Positions 35,301 to 43,800 of a stretch of DNA of 64,000 bases are shown here, piece after piece; position 1 is the stretch's first letter; every line of letters begins with the position of its first letter. Origin of the DNA: Dipteris shenzhenensis (taxonomy: Eukaryota; Polypodiophyta; Polypodiopsida; Gleicheniales); the NCBI GenBank assembly GCA_047967505.1, contig CM106540.1. One strand, given 5' to 3'. The notes under the pieces are model-generated. The model searched no databases and had not been told where the DNA came from. It was given only the letters and a program-made list of their open reading frames with translations. Both the position numbers and the translations under genes were made by a program.

Positions 35301-36635
35301 CAACAATATGGCCAAGATTATGATGAGACTTATGCTCCAGTAGCAAAGATGGATTCCATACGGTTCTTGATATCACTAGCGACACTCAGTAAATGGAATG
35401 TGTATCAACTCGATGTCAAGAATGCATTTCTCAATGGTTATCTAGACGAGGAAGTCTACATGCAACAACCAGCCGGTTATGTTGAACCAGGACAGGAGAA
35501 CAAGGTTTGCCATCTCAAGAAAAGTCTCTATGGCTTAAAGCAAGCACCCAGAAGTTGGTACAGCAGAATTGACAAGTATTTTGCTGATCTGGGATACATG
35601 AAGTCCAATGCAGATCATACTCTCTACTACAAAGTTCAAGGGGAAGATATTACTATTGCACTTTTGTACGTAGATGATCTGATTGTGACAGGAAGCAAGG
35701 ATAGCTTCATCAGACAATTAAAACAAGACTTATCTGCAGAGTTCGACATGAAAGATCTTGGACTTATGCACTATTGTCTTGGAATTGAGTTCTGGAGAGA
35801 TTCAGATAGCACATTCATGAGTCAGCTCAAGTATGTTGACAGTCTCCTGAAGAAGTTTCATATGGCAGATTGCAAGATTGCAGCCAGTCCCATGGAACAG
35901 AGTTTGAAACTTACTAAAGATTCAGAAAAGCCTACAGTCAATGACAGATACTACAGGCAACTCATTGGATCTCTTATATATCTGACAATCACACGGCCAG
36001 ATATTTGTTATGCAGTAAGCTCACTAGCACAGTTTATGGCAAATCCAAAACAGTCTCACTGGAATGCAGCCAAAAGAGTCTTGAGATACATCAGAGGTAC
36101 AAGACAATTTGGGATAGAATACAGAGGAAGTCATCCACGGTTGCATGGATACTGTGATAGTGACTATGCTGGAGATCATGAGACCAGGAGATCGACACAG
36201 GGATATGCATTTTTCCTTGGTCAAGGTGCTATATCATGGTTGTCAAACAAACAGCCAACTGTTTCTTTGTCTTCAACTGAAGCAGAATATAGGGCACTCA
36301 CTACAGGTGCATGTGAGGCTATATGGCTCAGAAGGCTATTGTCAGAAACAGATTACTTTGATGAGTCAAAGCCAACAACAATATACTGTGATAATCAATC
36401 GGCTCAAGCATTGGCCAAAAATCCAGTATATCACTCCAGAACAAAGCACATTGATGTCAGAGAGCACTTCATCAGAGAAAGAGTGTTACTTGGTGACATC
36501 ACACTGCAGCATTGTGATAGCAAAGAAAATATTGCAGACATCTTTACCAAACCACTCGGTAAAGAGCTATTCAAGAAACACCGACTAGCTCTTGGTTTGA
36601 TGCAGAGGAAGGACATTCCCATTAAAGGGGTGTGA
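32367..36635 (+). CDS. Copia II gag-pol polyprotein (complete)
   Basis: One 1422-residue frame has no stop or shift. Domains in order: gag (LDNSNYGTWKYRM near residue 15); a Gln/Asn/His-rich basic linker (about 245-305); the zinc knuckle CNYCHKFGHYERDC near 312; an aspartic protease with DSGASSHM (Asp407); GAG-pre-integrase (WHKRYGHV near 545); integrase with DDE residues at about Asp606, Asp669 and Glu705; RT with YVDD (about 1101-1104); and RNase H with Asp1264 and Asp1342. The product replicates the element through a cDNA in cytoplasmic particles and integrates it. All catalytic motifs are present, so this is a candidate autonomous copy. The start chosen is the first ATG, about 20 codons before the conserved gag motif. 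Confidence 0.95.
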   Translation: MSTSNLNLEASAKLDNSNYGTWKYRMETILVLQDKWEYVDGSIPRPLADPATSSSTPSVVTAPATGSTSGSTSTQTVSAPVADPAIARAQAEWDKKDKYAYHLIKHLIKQNVQDVMLGQLNTVKTSKEAWDMFAALYESKNTSRILTLRNQINQSFRNSSETGHAYVLRIKDYYNQLAAAGETMNPAEMVQVILNGLGEGYENLVQSIAIQRQIPTLEELQSVLLGEELRTQAIQARKGHSNDQAFTASDRSRGKGRNRGRSYQKSGQNQSQNQHQHQQHPQQHQNQQRGNHSNRGRFQGRGNASTNVSNIQCNYCHKFGHYERDCRKKQYDQGGQFSSNRGNSRGRGNQRGGHSSHSHFANEHGNMFLANEELHQTDTMHQDTDFNPKEDFSYQVDQVEQDPWYIDSGASSHMTNHQEWFTEMKPLEGQKNVIYAADNTPNPVQGTGVIPMNNFTGTKGLVKDVLYVPKLSKNLLSVGQMTEHNYKVIFDGDECTIRDKSKRGQLVAKGVKEGRLYRMLATVPDKHAMSAQMQQMPLSAKWHKRYGHVNFKYLLDLRNQNMAIGIPKLQFLGKFCEACCFGKQKRTNFVRSTSRARGILDLIHTDVWGYAQTRSINGSLYYLTFIDDYSRYCWVYFLKEKSEVFARFQEFKAMVENQTSRKIKVMRSDRGGEYMSSAFMNFCKNHGIQRQFTCADTPQQNAIAERKNGTLADSARAMLSEKHLPNQYWAEAIATANYLLNRLPTEPIQGMTPYEAFTGHKPRIGHLRIFGCIAYAHIHDDHRRKLDAKSRKCIMVGYSEESKAYKLYDPINRKVIISRDVIFDEESEWKTSPTQEIETSTSQSSTEQVDEEEQELPATPQSASQQLRRSTRESRPPARLTYAQKGKAIQVETTNYALMTTIMATEEPVYFEDAVDKPEWQTAMNEEMDALYKNNTWELCDLPPGKKAIANKWVYKVKYNPDGSIQRYKARLVAKGFAQQYGQDYDETYAPVAKMDSIRFLISLATLSKWNVYQLDVKNAFLNGYLDEEVYMQQPAGYVEPGQENKVCHLKKSLYGLKQAPRSWYSRIDKYFADLGYMKSNADHTLYYKVQGEDITIALLYVDDLIVTGSKDSFIRQLKQDLSAEFDMKDLGLMHYCLGIEFWRDSDSTFMSQLKYVDSLLKKFHMADCKIAASPMEQSLKLTKDSEKPTVNDRYYRQLIGSLIYLTITRPDICYAVSSLAQFMANPKQSHWNAAKRVLRYIRGTRQFGIEYRGSHPRLHGYCDSDYAGDHETRRSTQGYAFFLGQGAISWLSNKQPTVSLSSTEAEYRALTTGACEAIWLRRLLSETDYFDESKPTTIYCDNQSAQALAKNPVYHSRTKHIDVREHFIRERVLLGDITLQHCDSKENIADIFTKPLGKELFKKHRLALGLMQRKDIPIKGV

Positions 36636-36723
36636 TGGAATGTAATGCTCAGTCCTTCTTCGATTCCCCAGAATCATCATCTTGAGGGAAGGCCTACTTC
36701 ATGATGTTGATCTTGAGGGAAGG

Positions 36724-36978
36724 TGTTGAGAGTTCACGCTCAACATCATGTGATCATGTGTGCATAGCACCATCACGTGATCATATGTGCATAGCACTAA
36801 CCTTATAGAGTGCTATAAAGGAAAGGGTTAGATCCCCTAACCCTAACCCTAAAAGGGTTTGTATATATTCTATTTTTTCAACTAAATCTAGTGTACAGTT
36901 AGTCATTTGTGGTGTGCTCTCTAGCTATGCCCTCTCTCCTCATCTCCACTCTTCTCCTCTCCCCTCTTCATATTTGTC
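36724..36978 (+). repeat. 3' LTR of Copia II
   Basis: About 255 bp, matching 29720-29976 with CTATGCCC for CTGTGCCC and a one-base shorter T run at the end. The terminal A of the left LTR is not matched. Confidence 0.93.
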
Positions 36979-37048
36979 GCAAGCATTGATATATACGAAA
37001 TTCAATATGATATTCAAAGTGATAAAGTTCATAGCACGAGAGAGCTCT

Positions 37049-37118
<70 letters not shown>

Positions 37119-37522
37119 TACTTGAACACCTTTTCAATGCTTAATGTTTACAATTATGACACACGGCATTATTTTTAAAATACCATAATGCGTAATGTGT
37201 GAATTGAGATATCTGAAATTCAAAATCATACTCTTAATTTTAAATATGCACATGGGGATGAAACTTCGTACGGCTTTTAGGTTTAGTGTAATAATTGCAA
37301 ACATTGATATATACGAAATTCAATATGATTCAAAATGATAAAGTTCATAGCACGAGAAAGGGAGAGAGAGAGAGAGAGACCTTATACTTGAACACTTTTT
37401 CGATGCTTAATGTTTACAATTACTTCACATGGCATTCTTTTTAAAATACCTTATGTATTAGATGTGTGAATTGAGATATTTGAAATTCAAAATCATACTC
37501 CTAATTTGAAATGTTTATGTTA
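36979..37522. repeat. Tandem duplication of about 315 bp with (GA)n tracts
   Basis: 36979-37254 and 37293-37522 share GCAA(G/A)CATTGATATATACG and then a common body to CAAAATCATACTC. Both contain a (GA)n microsatellite at the same place, about 36 units at 37041-37113 and 8 units at 37363-37379. The first copy abuts the Copia II 3' LTR. Confidence 0.88.
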
Positions 37523-37614
37523 GATTTGAACAAACTATAAACTGAGATAAACAAAGTAAGAAGAACATCATGAAAGTACGAAAATGCTCATACATCATAA
37601 AAGTAAGAACAATA

Positions 37615-39034
37615 TCATGAAAGTACCAAAATGAATGTGTACATCATCATCATCATCAGATCATCCATGCCTAGTCCTCTGTATGTGGCCACATCAATGT
37701 CAGCAAAGCATACAGGGCACACTGATCGTGCCACCATGTGGCAGGTCATGCAATGGAGATGTGCGATGTGGCCGCACCCTAGTCCAAACCACCCTACGGT
37801 GTCAAACTCCTCGTGGCAAAGGACGCAAGTGGCGGTAGGAAGCCTGGCTATGACTGGTGCATCTATGGGTGTCCTAGTCGGCACATCTACAGGGGGAGCG
37901 GGGTATAGGGCCATGCTGGGGTCGATCCTATGGCGAAATGGATCACGACTAATATGTCTCAACTGCAAAATATAGTGCTCCGCACGATGGTACGCTATGC
38001 GTGTTTGAATCCTCTGGTCCTCCAAATCTACCTCCAACAATCGTACACGAGACTCCATATCCTGTCGCAATAGATGTGTCTGCAATGCAAACATGTCGCG
38101 TACATGGTGAGAATTAACAAAAAAACTTCGGTTCAAAACACGCTACAAAAAAATAAACAAAATAATCAAAATAACTAACCTCGTCCCTAGACTCGGCCAA
38201 CAATGCCTCCAACTCTACAATCCGTGCGTCTCGAGTCTCCATCTCGTGCTGAGGCGGTGTAGATGTGGGAGGTGGTGTAGATGTGGGAGGCTCCATAGAT
38301 GTGGGAGGTGGAACCGAAAGTGATCTCGATAGGGCAGAGACCATGTCGTGCAAGGATGATGCCACTGAATGAACATTCCCCCTAATCCGTCCTCCAACAG
38401 CTCGCAATGCTGGTGCAAGGATAGTGTGCAACTTTGGTGCCTCGCGTCGACGCCGAACACCAACAGTCTGACGCTCCTGACGCCCCATCCTACCATGTCC
38501 CGCTCCTGATCTTGGACGGGTACTAAGGTAGTCTACCCGATGACCAAGCACAAACTCAGCGTATAGCTGCATGGCAAATAACCTGGCTATCTGACGGTTA
38601 TGAGGCAATCGACCACCATTCACAGCGATATATCTCAGATAAATGTGTGCTGCTATGACAGGGTGCCTACTACGTAAAATATGCAAGGGAAGCCCTGATC
38701 GTGGTCGCATCGCCTCAGTGTGACCATCCCAAAACATATCCTCTAAGGCTTGCCTGTGAGGTGACTCACGCTCAAACAACTGTCGAATGGCTCTCCAATC
38801 CAAGCCATGACCAATGATCTCTGCCTCAGCCTGTGCCTGAAAGCTATCCACAACGTCCTCAATTGTGTCCAATTGACCCAGAGCCTCAATGACTGAATCT
38901 AGACTCGCAACCAAGTGAGGGGGTGCCCTAGCATCCTGCAGTGCCCTCATCTCAGCTCTCAGAATCTCTATCTGCATACGAATAGTGGTGCCAGAACCTG
39001 TGCACTGGCTAGCGCAAGCACAAAAAAAACACAT
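37615..39034 (-). CDS. Two-exon gene: coiled-coil protein with C-terminal RING-H2-like finger
   Basis: Exon 1 (39034 or a later ATG such as 38977, to 38180) and exon 2 (38079-37615) join in phase across a 100-bp intron with GT at 38179-38178 and AG at 38081-38080. Both exons are open. The N-terminal part is helical and charged. A Pro/Thr/Ser-rich linker (PPPTSTPP repeats) is followed by a coiled coil that spans the splice site. The C-terminus has CVLC-x12-CGH-x2-H-x2-C-x10-CPVC, a CX2C...CXHX2HX2C...CX2C pattern matching a RING-H2 zinc finger, as in E3 ubiquitin ligases. An acceptor-like TTTTTTGTGCTTGCGCTAG near 39015-39030 suggests an upstream exon may exist. The N-terminal family is not recognised. 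It lies between the two palindrome arrays and may belong to a transposon. Confidence 0.5.
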
Positions 39035-39776
39035 GGAAATTAATATTCTATTTGGGCCAAATGTGTCGCTATGCCTACAACAGTGCTATGTTGCAAATTC
39101 AATTCGTATTTACAATTATTTACAAGTTGTTTACTTTAGAAAGTCGGTTTCTTCAAGCTCATTCTCCTTGTCTATACTACCCACCCTTGCTGTAATTAAT
39201 AGCAAGTAGCTTTTGTTGTAGATGCTCCCTCCATTTTTCGAGGCTCTACACTACCATGGGCTCTACTAGCATGTTAACGTATGTAGTAGAGGTGTATTTT
39301 TGGAAGAGAGATGTAAAGATACTGAGTGATAGAAAGAAAATGTTATGTACAATACATTATAATAAACTACAAGGAATAGATGCTAACTTGAAAGATATAA
39401 CCCAAGGCAAGACCTGCATACTAGAATATTCCACATGAAGGTGGACAAATGCACCTCTCAATAATTGCAAGTGGAAGTCAAATTGCACCTCTAAACATAT
39501 GCCAAACTAATGTAGAATAGCATCTTGAAATGTATAGAATATATAGGAAATGACAATATTTATAGGATAGAGATAGGTTATGGTCATTGAGATAACCCTG
39601 GTTATACTGCTTGACTTGGAGCATCTGTTGAACGATTGGTTGGCATGACTGGCTCCTAGCTAGTTGGGAATAGCTAGCCCTAAACAACTTTTTGACTAGG
39701 CCTTAACTAGATCATCTTGCTCTAGCTTGTTAACTTAGCCTACTTACTCTACCTAAATTATGAAACAACTCTCAAC
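39035..39776. other. Intergenic; no gene seen
   Basis: Only short random frames. It may hold the promoter or 5' exon of the RING-finger gene, which reads leftward from here, but no TATA box or exon can be fixed. Confidence 0.4.
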
Positions 39777-40400
39777 CAAAGATCATTTTTAAAAATAAAA
39801 TTTAAACGTTTTTTTATTTAAATAAAATAGCACTAATTTAAAAAATAACTTTAATCTCTTTTTTTTAAAAGATGATTTTAAAAAACAAAATATTTACATT
39901 TTCACATTTTAAATAAAAAATTACGTAATTCCAAAAAAAAATAAAAAAACTTTAAAATGCATTTGAAATTTAGCAATATTTTATAATTATAAATAGATGA
40001 ATTTAAAAAACAAAATATATACATTTTCACATTTTAAATAAAAAATTACGTAATTAAAAAAAATTATTTGAAAAAAATTTAATATGCATTTGAAATTCTG
40101 AAATATTTTATAATTAGATTACATTTTCCTATAAACTCTTATTTTCTTTTTTTTTCAAAGATCATTTTTAAAAATAAAATTTAAACGTTTTCTTATTTAA
40201 ATAAAATAGCACTAATTTAAAAAATAACTTCAATCTCTTTTTTTTAAAAAGATGATTTTAAAAAACAAAATATTTACATTTTCACATTCTAAATAAAAAA
40301 TTACGTAATTCTTTTAAAAAAAAAAAAAACATTAAAATGCATTTGAAATTTAGAAATATTTTATAATTATTCCTATAAACTAAAATTTAAATAAATTTTC
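39777..40400. repeat. AT-rich nested tandem repeats
   Basis: A block starting CAAAGATCATTTTTAAAAAT at 39777 recurs at 40157 (period about 380). Inside the first unit a shorter segment (GATTTTAAAAAACAAAATAT and onward) is itself duplicated at about 39873 and 40002. AT content is very high. It could be a matrix-attachment-like region or simply decayed repeat; no function is shown. Confidence 0.8.
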
Positions 40401-40540
40401 ACCAAAAAAAAAATGCTACATAAAAAAAACCTTACCTAGACTCTCCTGCTCCGTCCATCTCCGTCGTTGTCCGTTGGTCGCTCTCTGTCGCTGGCGCAAT
40501 TCCGTCGAGCTCCCATAAATCCGTTGATTTCGATGAGGAG

Positions 40541-41142
40541 GAGCTCGATCGAGGTATGAAGAATGAGGGGGGGTCCCTCTCTTTATATACAAAAATTTAG
40601 GGTTTCCCTACCTCGATCGAGGTATTTCACATGCAACATACATAGCGATCCATATACCTCGATCGAGGTATAGACATGCCACGATACTGCGATCGAGGTA
40701 TTTTACATGCCACATATACATCGCTCCGTCATACCTCTATACCTCGATCGAGGTATGGACCTGCCATGACACCTCGATCGAGGTATGTCAGCAGCCAGCC
40801 GGATGGCACATACCTCGATCGACCTATTGGACATGCGGCCAAGTCATTGGTCCAGCATGCCTCGATCGAGGTATATCAACTGCCATGTCGGATGGCATTT
40901 ACCTCAATCGAGGTACATGACACGATCGAGATCAAGGTACGTGGACTTGCCAATACCTCGATCGAGGTATAGCTGGATTGCCACGATACCTCGAACGAGG
41001 TATAGGTGGCATGCCATGAGACCTCGATCGAGGTATAGGCTCGGTTCGGTGAAAAAAGTCCAGGACCTCGATCGAGGTATTGGCTTGGCTCGGTTGTCCT
41101 CGTGTGTGATTTTCATTGGAGATAATACCTCGATCGAGGTAT
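40541..41142. repeat. Array of about 13 palindromes, TACCTCGATCGAGGTA
   Basis: The 16-bp perfect palindrome occurs at 40609-40624 and 40655-40670 and, with zero to two changes, near 40545, 40686, 40741, 40771, 40812, 40860, 40901, 40953, 40986, 41012, 41065 and 41127. Spacers of 20-50 bp contain recurring words (TGCCA, GGACATGC). The same motif forms the array at 29548-29719. Such dense palindromes near element ends resemble subterminal transposase-binding repeats. Confidence 0.92.
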
Positions 41143-41469
41143 CGTAGACCGAAGCAAAACCTTTGTATTTTCACTGGAGCGGGTGTCACACTCACCCGAA
41201 AGTGGTCCGGAAGTGGACACCCTTAGCTTGCTACCTCTCGCCCCATTGTTGTGCTTGATTCAACCGGTGTGGTGAGTGCTATGGCAAGTTCTCTTTTGGA
41301 GTGTGCACAAGGTGTGGATCTAGATCATGTGCTTCTACTTTCAACCAGTGTGTCCCACCAGTGTTTTCATCCAATGTGCACACTTGGTGCCCATCCGTGG
41401 TGTGCTTAACTTGGTGCCCTCAAGTGTGTGCTTTGCTCACGGTGTGAGTCTTCCACCACTATTAGTGGA
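41143..41469. other. Spacer between palindrome array and LTR
   Basis: Contains GGGTGTCACACTCACCC, a 17-bp palindrome at about 41179, and GTGTGC/GGTGCCC-rich sequence. No gene is seen. Confidence 0.4.
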
Positions 41470-42387
41470 TCACTGCAATGGACGTTTGTAGCTAGTGGGA
41501 ACTCCTAAACATAATGTCTAATGGAGAACAAGTAACCCGACTAGTGCATGGAGGTGATGGCACAGTTGTCAAAAGGCCATCCGAGCTAACAACAAGTCTA
41601 CACAATCGCTAGTGCATATGCCTATAAGGACATCTAGTACTATGGCATGGACTCATCTATCTATGGCCAATTGGGCAATCCAGGTGGCTATCCCACACTA
41701 CACTTCGTAAGACAAAGCCTTCGTAAGACAAAGTACCTATGCATCCAAATCCAACCAAAACGGAGTAGTCACCCAAGAGCGTATGTGTAGGGTGCCCTGA
41801 CCCACTGGAATGGAATCACGCCAATAAGGGGTCTACTCATTCGCCTAAGCCTCTAGACTACTCTTATCTAAGTAGTGCACACAAAATATGCATACATTGC
41901 CTAGATTTGACTAAAACACATACAGACATAATCATTTCAAAATAGGTGCACACTTGACAAAATCAAATATGACAACACATAAATTGAAGAGCAGTATGCA
42001 TATATTAACCGCAAACAAATGGCATTCAAAATGGATAACTCCCTCAAGCATAGCAAGTCTCGGAAGTGGAGCGCAGGTTGGGGCTCTCTTGTTTTGCTCT
42101 CACATAGAACCTCCTTACAAATAAGCTTAATTTTTCTTATATAGGCCAAATTGGCGATGCAAGACGAACATGACCGACACCTAAATTGGAGGTATTCTAT
42201 ACAAATTGGAAGCCATATGGCCCCGAATATGCCTATAGACTCATCAGTTGCATTGAGGAAGAGATCGCATCCGTTCTGGTCTCCCGGTGATCGAACACCA
42301 TAAACTTGAAAGATCGGCAAGGGCTTCAGTAGGACATACGTGTCCATTTGCCATTTTTTGTGATACTGGTGGGCATTTCCCCAAACA
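41470..42387 (-). mobile_element. 3' LTR of a minus-oriented family L element (copy E)
   Basis: In reverse complement this matches 49250-50171 and 413-1364: the start TGTTTGGGGAAATGCCC (42387 leftward), the CCTATATAAG...AAGCTTATTTGTAAGGAGG block near 42148-42111, and the GACTAGTGCATGGAGGTGATGG block near 41547-41568. A polypurine tract (TAGGTGGGGGGGGAA, minus strand, 42388-42401) lies directly upstream. The outer end near 41470 is approximate. Confidence 0.75.
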
Positions 42388-42920
42388 TTCCCCCCCACCT
42401 AGATTGCACACGTCCTCAGGTGCATTGTAAGGCTGGTTCATGGTGGTCTTTATCGGTGTTGTCGCTTGGTGCTCATTGCATGGCATAGTTTTTGCATTGA
42501 AGTTCAATGGTACTGCATCATAGGAGTACTTTGAATATTGACTTTTACCTATAAAGATAGTTAGGAATTAAGAGTACATGCAATTCCACGTATGCAATCA
42601 TATGCTGGAGCTGGGAAGTTGGATAATTCTCAAAAGAAATTTCCTTGGTTGGCCAATTTGACCCCTTGCTTGGTATAGTTGGCAAGACCTATTAACATTA
42701 TTCTTCCTTTTTGGCTATTTTGAGCCAGTCTTCATTGGTGGTTGAGCCTATTTGAGGCTTGAATGCTTGATCAGGATTGCAACAGTTTTCGGCATTGGTA
42801 TCTACTGGAAAAGGTTATCTTGGAAAGTCTAATCATAATTTTCTAGCTAACGCAATTCAATGCAATGATGCAACACATGCAAATGACATGCAAACATAAT
42901 CCTACTGGTGTTAGCATGAA
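42388..42920 (-). mobile_element. 3' internal end of copy E
   Basis: In reverse complement this aligns with about 48710-49249 of copy A, including AGGAAATTTCTTTTGAGAAT and CATGTACTCTTAATT. It lies immediately inside the polypurine tract. The match is lost near 42920, where sequence belonging to the plus-oriented copy A side (or a third segment) begins. Confidence 0.7.
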
Positions 42921-43800
42921 TGCCATAAGCCATGTAATTTTCTTTGTCCAAGAGGTGGACAATTGGAATACACTTTCAATTGTTGAGGTTGTCCTGAAGA
43001 AGGTTGTCCATTATACAATTGTTGACCACAAAATATGTTGTGCAATTGCCAAAATACATACAATTGGTATTACCTAAATGCAAAACACAATTCCTTTAGG
43101 TTGTTCGGGAAAAGACCATAGCTTAGTCCAAAAGCGGTTGGGAATTCAAGTGGCCGGTTGAGCGGAGACACAAAAATAATCACCAAGGCGAATTGTAGAT
43201 GTTTAGCATTTTGATTTTTTCCAAACATGACTCTCACATACGCACGTACTCACACCCCAACACACTCACACGCTATCTCAATCACTCTCACAAGTGTTAC
43301 GAAACGGAAATCTTTGCTTTAGCTTGGCCTAGAGCCGGTTTAAAATCTCATGAAACCGGTTGATTCAGGATTAAAAGGGATTCAAACCTGGTTAACAAAA
43401 ATCCTGATAAACTTGTAAAATCTTCGGGGGTATCCGGTTTGTTTCTCTCTTTGGAGGAAGTCGGGCCGGTTAGGCTAAAGAGTTCTGCACACTGCACACC
43501 CAACCACATTCACCCACTACCCACACCGGCCACGCACACCCTCTCTCTTCTTTTTCTCTCCCTTTCTCTCTCTTTTCTTCTCACTACCTCTCTCTACCTT
43601 CTCTATCTCACTACCACCCTCTTCTCTATCGCTCTATCACTAACGAGAGCAGACTCTACCAACAGGTAGAGGCCAAAGTAGAATGATACGCCACGAATCT
43701 GAAATACGGGCCTAACCTAGCTACTCTAAGTCCTAGAGTGTAGATAGACCTTGAAAAACATGCCAGAAAGGTGAGATTTTGGGTTTTTACTCAAAATTAG
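42921..43800 (+). other. Junction and probable 5' leader of copy A
   Basis: No LTR or primer site is recognised for copy A, so its 5' end seems lost in a head-to-head rearrangement with copy E. 42950-43075 has repeated CAATTG words. 43225-43640 is rich in ACTCACAC and CTCTCT words with no gene. Confidence 0.35.

Larger units (their letters stand above)
29720..36978 (+). mobile_element. Young, apparently intact Ty1/Copia retrotransposon (Copia II)
   Basis: Two short LTRs (29720-29976 and 36724-36978) differ at about one substitution and one or two end bases, so the insertion is recent. A perfect tRNA-iMet primer site follows the left LTR. A purine tract GAGGGAAGG precedes the right LTR, and a 13-bp copy of that block (TCTTGAGGGAAGG) occurs 30 bp upstream. 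Between them lie a long 2.4-kb leader and a single uninterrupted 1422-codon gag-pol frame with all Copia domains. No clear 5-bp target duplication is present (left flank TTGAA, right flank GCAAG), so one end may have recombined with another copy. Confidence 0.95.

Noticed and set aside
32406-36622. Many short ORFs on both strands within Copia II
   Set aside because: They are shadows of the 1422-codon polyprotein frame.
29711-36990. GCATTGA near both ends of Copia II as a target duplication
   Set aside because: The two copies lie at different distances from the LTR ends (one base against four), so they do not form a proper flanking duplication.
40541-41142. CRISPR-like array
   Set aside because: The repeats are palindromic and diverged, spacers vary and recur, there are no cas genes, and the DNA is from a plant nucleus.
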